DNA from: Lactobacillus isalae
Lineage (GTDB): Bacteria; Bacillota; Bacilli; Lactobacillales; Lactobacillaceae
Reading direction: 5' to 3'
NCBI RefSeq assembly: GCF_947539375.1
Contig: NZ_OX443569.1
Location: 744,001 to 808,000, forward strand
Length of the DNA stretch: 64,000 bases
A model generated the notes under the pieces. That model saw nothing but the letters and a program-made list of their open reading frames with translations. It was not told the DNA's origin and did not search any database. Shown in pieces: positions 62,941 to 64,000 of the stretch; the stretch's first letter is position 1; every line of letters begins with the position of its first letter. Made by a program: the position numbers and the translations under genes.

Positions 62941-64000
62941 AGCCAGTAATTGCATCGGTAATAGCCTTTGCTGCACTGTCTACTTGTGCCTGAGTTGCAT
63001 TAGTATTCTTTAAGATCTTTTGACCAGCAGTAATCGCATTATTAAGAGCTTCTTGGTTTGCTTTATCAGCATTAGTGTAATTACCAGTTTGCTTAGCATT
63101 ATTTGCATTGGTTAAAGCTGTTTCCAAGGCTTCAATATTAGTAGCCTCACCTTTAAGGTTATCTTTTGCTGCATTAATTGCATCTAAAGCATTCTTTACT
63201 TCACTTGCTGATGGATTTGCTTGATCCAAGACTGCTTGACCTGCGTTAATTGCATTATTATATGCTGTTTGAGCTTCGATAGTACCGTTGTAGAATGCAG
63301 GCGTATCTCTTACGTTTGGTGCATCTTTGACAGCAGCTTCTAAGGCAGCCTTGTTTGCAGCTTCAGTCTTCGCATCCCCATTTAGGTTATTATTCGCAGT
63401 TTCAAGATCTTGAAGAGCTTGGTTTACTTCTGCTTGAGTTGCATTAGTTTTATCTAAAACTGCTTGTGCATCAATAACTGCATTATCATACGCAGTCTTT
63501 TGTGCTTCGTCGGCATTAGTGTAATTATTGCTTGCCTTTACAGTATCAGAATTTTTTACTGCTGCTTCAAGAGCATCTTTATCAGTCTCCGTACCATTTA
63601 ACTTACTTTCTGTAGTTGTAATGGCTGTTAAAGCATTTTGAAGATCTGCTAAAGTTGGATTCTTCTCACTAAGAATATTATTTCCTGCAACAATTGTATC
63701 TTTATATGCATTTTGCAAATCTTCAGTTGCATTGTAGTACTTAAAAGAATTTTCAACATTTGTAGCATTATCAACCGCTTTTTGTAATGCATCTTTTGCA
63801 GCAGAAATATTACTATCACCGTTTAAAGCTGCTTTAGCATCAGTAATTTGCTTAATTGCTGCTTCTAGTTGAGGTGAAGTTGCACTAGTATTTTGAAGAA
63901 GGGTATTTCCTTCACTAATTGCACTTGTGTAAGCTGTCTTAAGATTTGGATCTGCTTGAGTATAGTTAGTAGTCTCTTCAATAGTCGGAGCCTCAGTAAC
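52676..64000 (-). CDS. Giant LPXTG surface adhesin with FIVAR and about 43 DUF1542 repeats (5' end outside window)
   Basis: The open frame runs off the right edge, giving 3774 visible residues. The first part in view has FIVAR-like repeats (about 80 residues each, with motifs such as QAVLDKTNATQAEVNQALQD). From about 62900 downward come roughly 43 DUF1542-like repeats of about 75 residues, each with a helix pattern containing LTDEEK and ending near VPT/IPS. The C-terminus is a Ser/Asn/His-rich wall-spanning stretch, then LPQTG (complement of 52778-52792), a hydrophobic helix and KRKKN, so sortase anchors it to peptidoglycan. Such proteins form long stalks for adhesion or aggregation. The start at 63718 is only an internal TTG, not a real start. 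Confidence 0.95.
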   Translation of the reverse strand, partial: VTEAPTIEETTNYTQADPNLKTAYTSAISEGNTLLQNTSATSPQLEAAIKQITDAKAALNGDSNISAAKDALQKAVDNATNVENSFKYYNATEDLQNAYKDTIVAGNNILSEKNPTLADLQNALTAITTTESKLNGTETDKDALEAAVKNSDTVKASNNYTNADEAQKTAYDNAVIDAQAVLDKTNATQAEVNQALQDLETANNNLNGDAKTEAANKAALEAAVKDAPNVRDTPAFYNGTIEAQTAYNNAINAGQAVLDQANPSASEVKNALDAINAAKDNLKGEATNIEALETALTNANNAKQTGNYTNADKANQEALNNAITAGQKILKNTNATQAQVDSAAKAITDAITGLNGDANLANAKNTATEDIQKALDTKTTEIIDATNIDQATKDQLIADAKKAADDANTAINQATDADAVNTAKTEGITNINNVTVPSLDDAKTNAAKEIDQALTDKTKEINNAENIDQTTKDQLIKEATDAANTAKDAIEKSTTNDEATKAGQAGVDAINNVKVPSVTDSQNAAKDVIDDALNAKTKEINDANNIDQTTKDQLIKEATDAANTAKEAIDKAITADAIKTAQDQGTTNINNVTVPSLEDAKKAATKAVDDALTAQTEVINKADNLSDAEKKDLIDQATTEANKAKDNIETATTNNEAAQAGQDGVDAIKKIVPTSLDTVKSDANKAIDDALTKKLEEINSASDLTTDEKTALIQEANTAADKAKEEITKATTNDAVIEAQNTGVTVINDIKVPTESTVKEAAKKAVADAATAKNNAIDSSNLTDEEKTALKQKVTDAQNAADQAIDDATTNTAVTEAQNTGINAIDSIEVTTSTAKEAAKKAVAEAATAKNNAIDASNLTAEEKTALKQEVTDAQSAADQAIDNATTNAAVTEAQTNGVNAIDGIKVPTTSTTKEQAITDLNKAVDEAKKAIDQDSNLTDEQRQAAKDQIDSDAKNAQDTINNAKTNDDVKKAADAGTLAIDKDVANAAIDNAVAGKKEEISNTSLTDEEKATLNNEVDEKATTAKEAINNAATPEAVTTAQENGIKNITNTEVPAESAAKQAAKEAVAKAADEKNAVIDSSNLTAEEKTALKQEVTDAQNAADQVIDNATTNAAVTEAQNNGVNAINGINVPSASTTKEQAITDLNKAVDEAKKAIDQDNNLTDEEKQTVKDQIDSDAKNAQDAINNAKTNDDVKKAVDAGTLTIDKDVANAAIDNAVAGKKAEISKSPLTDEEKTTLNNEVDQKAQDAKESINNATTPEAVTTAQENGIKGINETSVPTESAAKQAAKEAIAKAADEKNSAIDSSNLTDEEKAALKQEVTDAQNAADQAIDNATTNAAVTEAQDNGVKTIENIEVPATSANKEKAITDLNNEVEKAKQAIDQDSNLTDEEKQAVKSQIDTEAKTAQDAINSAKTDNEVNNAVNSGKVSIDKDVANAAIDNAVAGKLKEIQDPLTTDEKQAYTDLINSEANNAKQNIANATTVEEVTNAQTNGVNEITNTNIPTTSSAKNNAISAINDALQKKTDEINNASNINPQEKTDLINQATEAANAAKNNINNATTNADVDTAQTNGEKAIADVTVPNLSDVKKESIDLINKALDAKTDEINNASNLSQDEKQGLINDATNAATEAINNVNQSQTNDDAKAAATTGVQNIENVTIPSLDEAKKNANQAIDDALNSKVTEIKNASNLNDTEKQKLVDQATEAAATAKANVENATTNDDARDAANAGIDNIKGITFTSLEDAKKAANTAIDNALQVKTDEINNASNLSTDEKQDLINQATEVAKNAKDNIKNATTNDAVTEAQNKGMADIANVTVPSLDQVKQDAINAIKQVQDAKNKQISAASNLSAEERKELSDQVDKIASDAIAQINDSSTTTNDAVTATRDDAIKQITDLFIPTLDGAQTDAINAIESAKNAKLNDINNATHLTDQEKQALVDQTNKAADDATKEIKTAQTNDTVKSAETTGLDNINNITIPTLVQKQHKAIEELNAARDAKNSAIDDAIDLTTDEKNTLKDKVQAEYSNAVSNITSATTDEAVTTAKENGIAAIKDIEIPTKSAAKEQATTDLNTAVDEAKKAIDQDNNLTDEEKQAAKDQIDSDAKKAQEAIDNATTNDEVNSAVNNGKLAIDKDVANAAIDNAVAGKKEKISKSPLTDEEKTALNNEVDQKAQAAKEAINNATTLEAVSTAQESGIKNINNTEVPTESAAKEAAKKAVAEAAEAKNNAIDSSNLTDEEKATLKQEVTDAQNAANTAIDNATNNAAVTEAQDNGVKAINGIEVPTKSTTKEQATTDLNKAVDEAKKAIDQDNNLTEEEKQAAKDQIDSDAKNAQDAINTAKTNDDVKKTVDAGTLTIDKDVANAAIDNAVAGKKAEISKTPLTDEEKTSLNNEVDQKAQDAKEAINNATTPEAVTTAQDNGIKNINETSVPTESAAKQAAKEAIAKAADEKNSAIDSSNLTAEEKTALEQEVTDAQSAADQAIDNATTNAAVTEAQDKGVKAINGIEVPTKSTTKEQATTDLNTAVNEAKKAIDQDSNLTDEEKQAAKDQIDSDAKNAQDAINNAKTNDDVKKAVDAGTLTIDKDVANAAIDNAVAGKKAEISRSPLTDEEKTTLNNEVDQKAQDAKEAINAATTLEAVISAQENGIKNINDTEVPAESTAKQAAKEAVAKVAEEKNSAIDSSNLTDEEKAALKQEVTDAQNAANTAIDNATNNAAVTEAEENGIKAINSIEVPTKSTTKDQATTDLNSEVDDAKKAIDQDSNLTDEEKQAAKDQIDSDAKNAQDAINNAKTNDDVKKAINDGKLAIDKDIANAAIDNAVAGKKKEISESSLTAEEKTALNNEVDEKANTAKESINNATTPEAVISAQESGIKNINDTEVPAESAAKETAKKAVAEAAEAKNNAIDSSNLTDEEKAVLKQEVTDAQNAANTAIDNATTNAAVAEAQNNGIDKINSIEISAKSAAKEQATTDLNNEVDEAKKAIDQDNNLTDEQKQAAKDQIDSAAKKAQEAIDNAKSNDDVKKAVDDGKLAIDKDVANTAIDDAAAGKLKEISDSLTDEEKQAYTDLINNEADNAKQKIADSTTPEEVTRAQEEGVKEINNINVPTTSPAKDAANAAIDQALKNKEDEINSATNISSEEKQALINQATEAANTAKSNINNATTNAAVETAQVNGEKAIADVTVPGLSDIKKESIDLINKALNEKQAEINNSSNLSQDEKQDLIDQATNAATEAIDNINQAKTNDEAKEAADTGVKNIENISIPSLDNAKKNANQAIDDALNSKKNEINNATNLTDSEKTDLINKVTDIANTAKDNINKATINTDVKAAEDKGVADINDINFTNLDDSKKAANQAIDNALDAKKNEINNASNLSDSEKADLINNATEIAEKAHDAINGATTNDAVNKAENKGIEDIANVNVPSLNETKQSGVDAIKQVQSAKNSQIKAAKNLSADEQKSLIDQVNKIAQEAIDKINDPAITTNDAVTEIRDQAIDQITNLFIPTLDGAQKDATEAITSAKEAKIEEITNATNLTPQTKQDLIDQVTKAADDATKAINEAQTNDAVKEAETKGLEDINSIQVPSLVESKDKAIKAIDDALKQKTEEINAADLDQKQKDDLISQITKIATDTKNKVFNAITNADVDALVEAGIKAIESITIPAKNNTDNNGNHENNGSSTDLTLSHNDEDNTKPTTNHGETNTKKENSRHVDTVITNSVHAKSNTAAHHNRRVVSKKATLPQTGKKNSSLTLAGAVLLGLAGVLSLFGLGDKRKKNN

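Noticed and set aside
52676-63718. Repeats that might look like a CRISPR array
   Set aside because: The repeats are coding, about 225 bp long and variable, with no short identical direct repeats or unique spacers.

Overview
The window is low-GC Firmicute DNA that looks like a Lactobacillus of the gasseri/johnsonii/taiwanensis group. The species guess rests on recall of families, not on a search. It rests on a bile salt hydrolase, a SUF operon in the order C-D-S-U-B-T, a T-box before brnQ, many small aldo/keto reductases and flavodoxins, and a very large LPXTG adhesin made of DUF1542 repeats.

Layout. 1-7.3 kb holds the tail of a LysR gene, bile salt hydrolase, a cupin, tpx, an SMR exporter behind a probable guanidine-IV riboswitch, three gene fossils, and an alpha/beta hydrolase divergent from a merR-ltrA pair with a MerR-type operator. 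7.3-33.6 kb is an accessory island of aldo/keto reductases, short-chain dehydrogenases, flavodoxins (three of them extracytoplasmic), a NOX/ferric-reductase-like membrane protein, secreted esterases, MFS transporters, a GlcU-type transporter and three paralogous LysR regulators. 33.7-47 kb is mostly core: methyltransferase, mntH, sufTBUSDC, brnQ with its T-box, DUF4097, alcohol dehydrogenase, NUDIX and HAD. 47-52.6 kb has a TMEM175-like channel, a Cys-rich metallothionein-like peptide, a WYL regulator next to a broken oxidase, a second methyltransferase copy, and a broken MFS gene cut by a decayed IS66 element. 52.7-64 kb is the C-terminal 3774 residues of the giant adhesin, which continues past the window.

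The main discovery is regulatory. Seventeen promoters share one rigid architecture: a 19-bp dyad (CTATnC-N7-GnATAG), 14 bp, a block close to AGTAATTTT, 19 bp (18 in one case), and a -10 close to TATACT. The dyad centre falls about 64 bp before the expected transcription start, the standard place for a LysR activator. The sites sit before nearly every oxidoreductase, flavodoxin and esterase unit, and close copies sit just before two of the three paralogous LysR genes. The third LysR gene has a changed dyad (GTTT-N11-AAAC) shared with its divergent MFS pump. I read this as one local LysR regulon, perhaps for electrophile, carbonyl or redox stress. It includes membrane electron export (NOX-like reductase) next to surface-anchored flavodoxins. 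Architecture and membership are read from the sequence; the inducer and function are inference.
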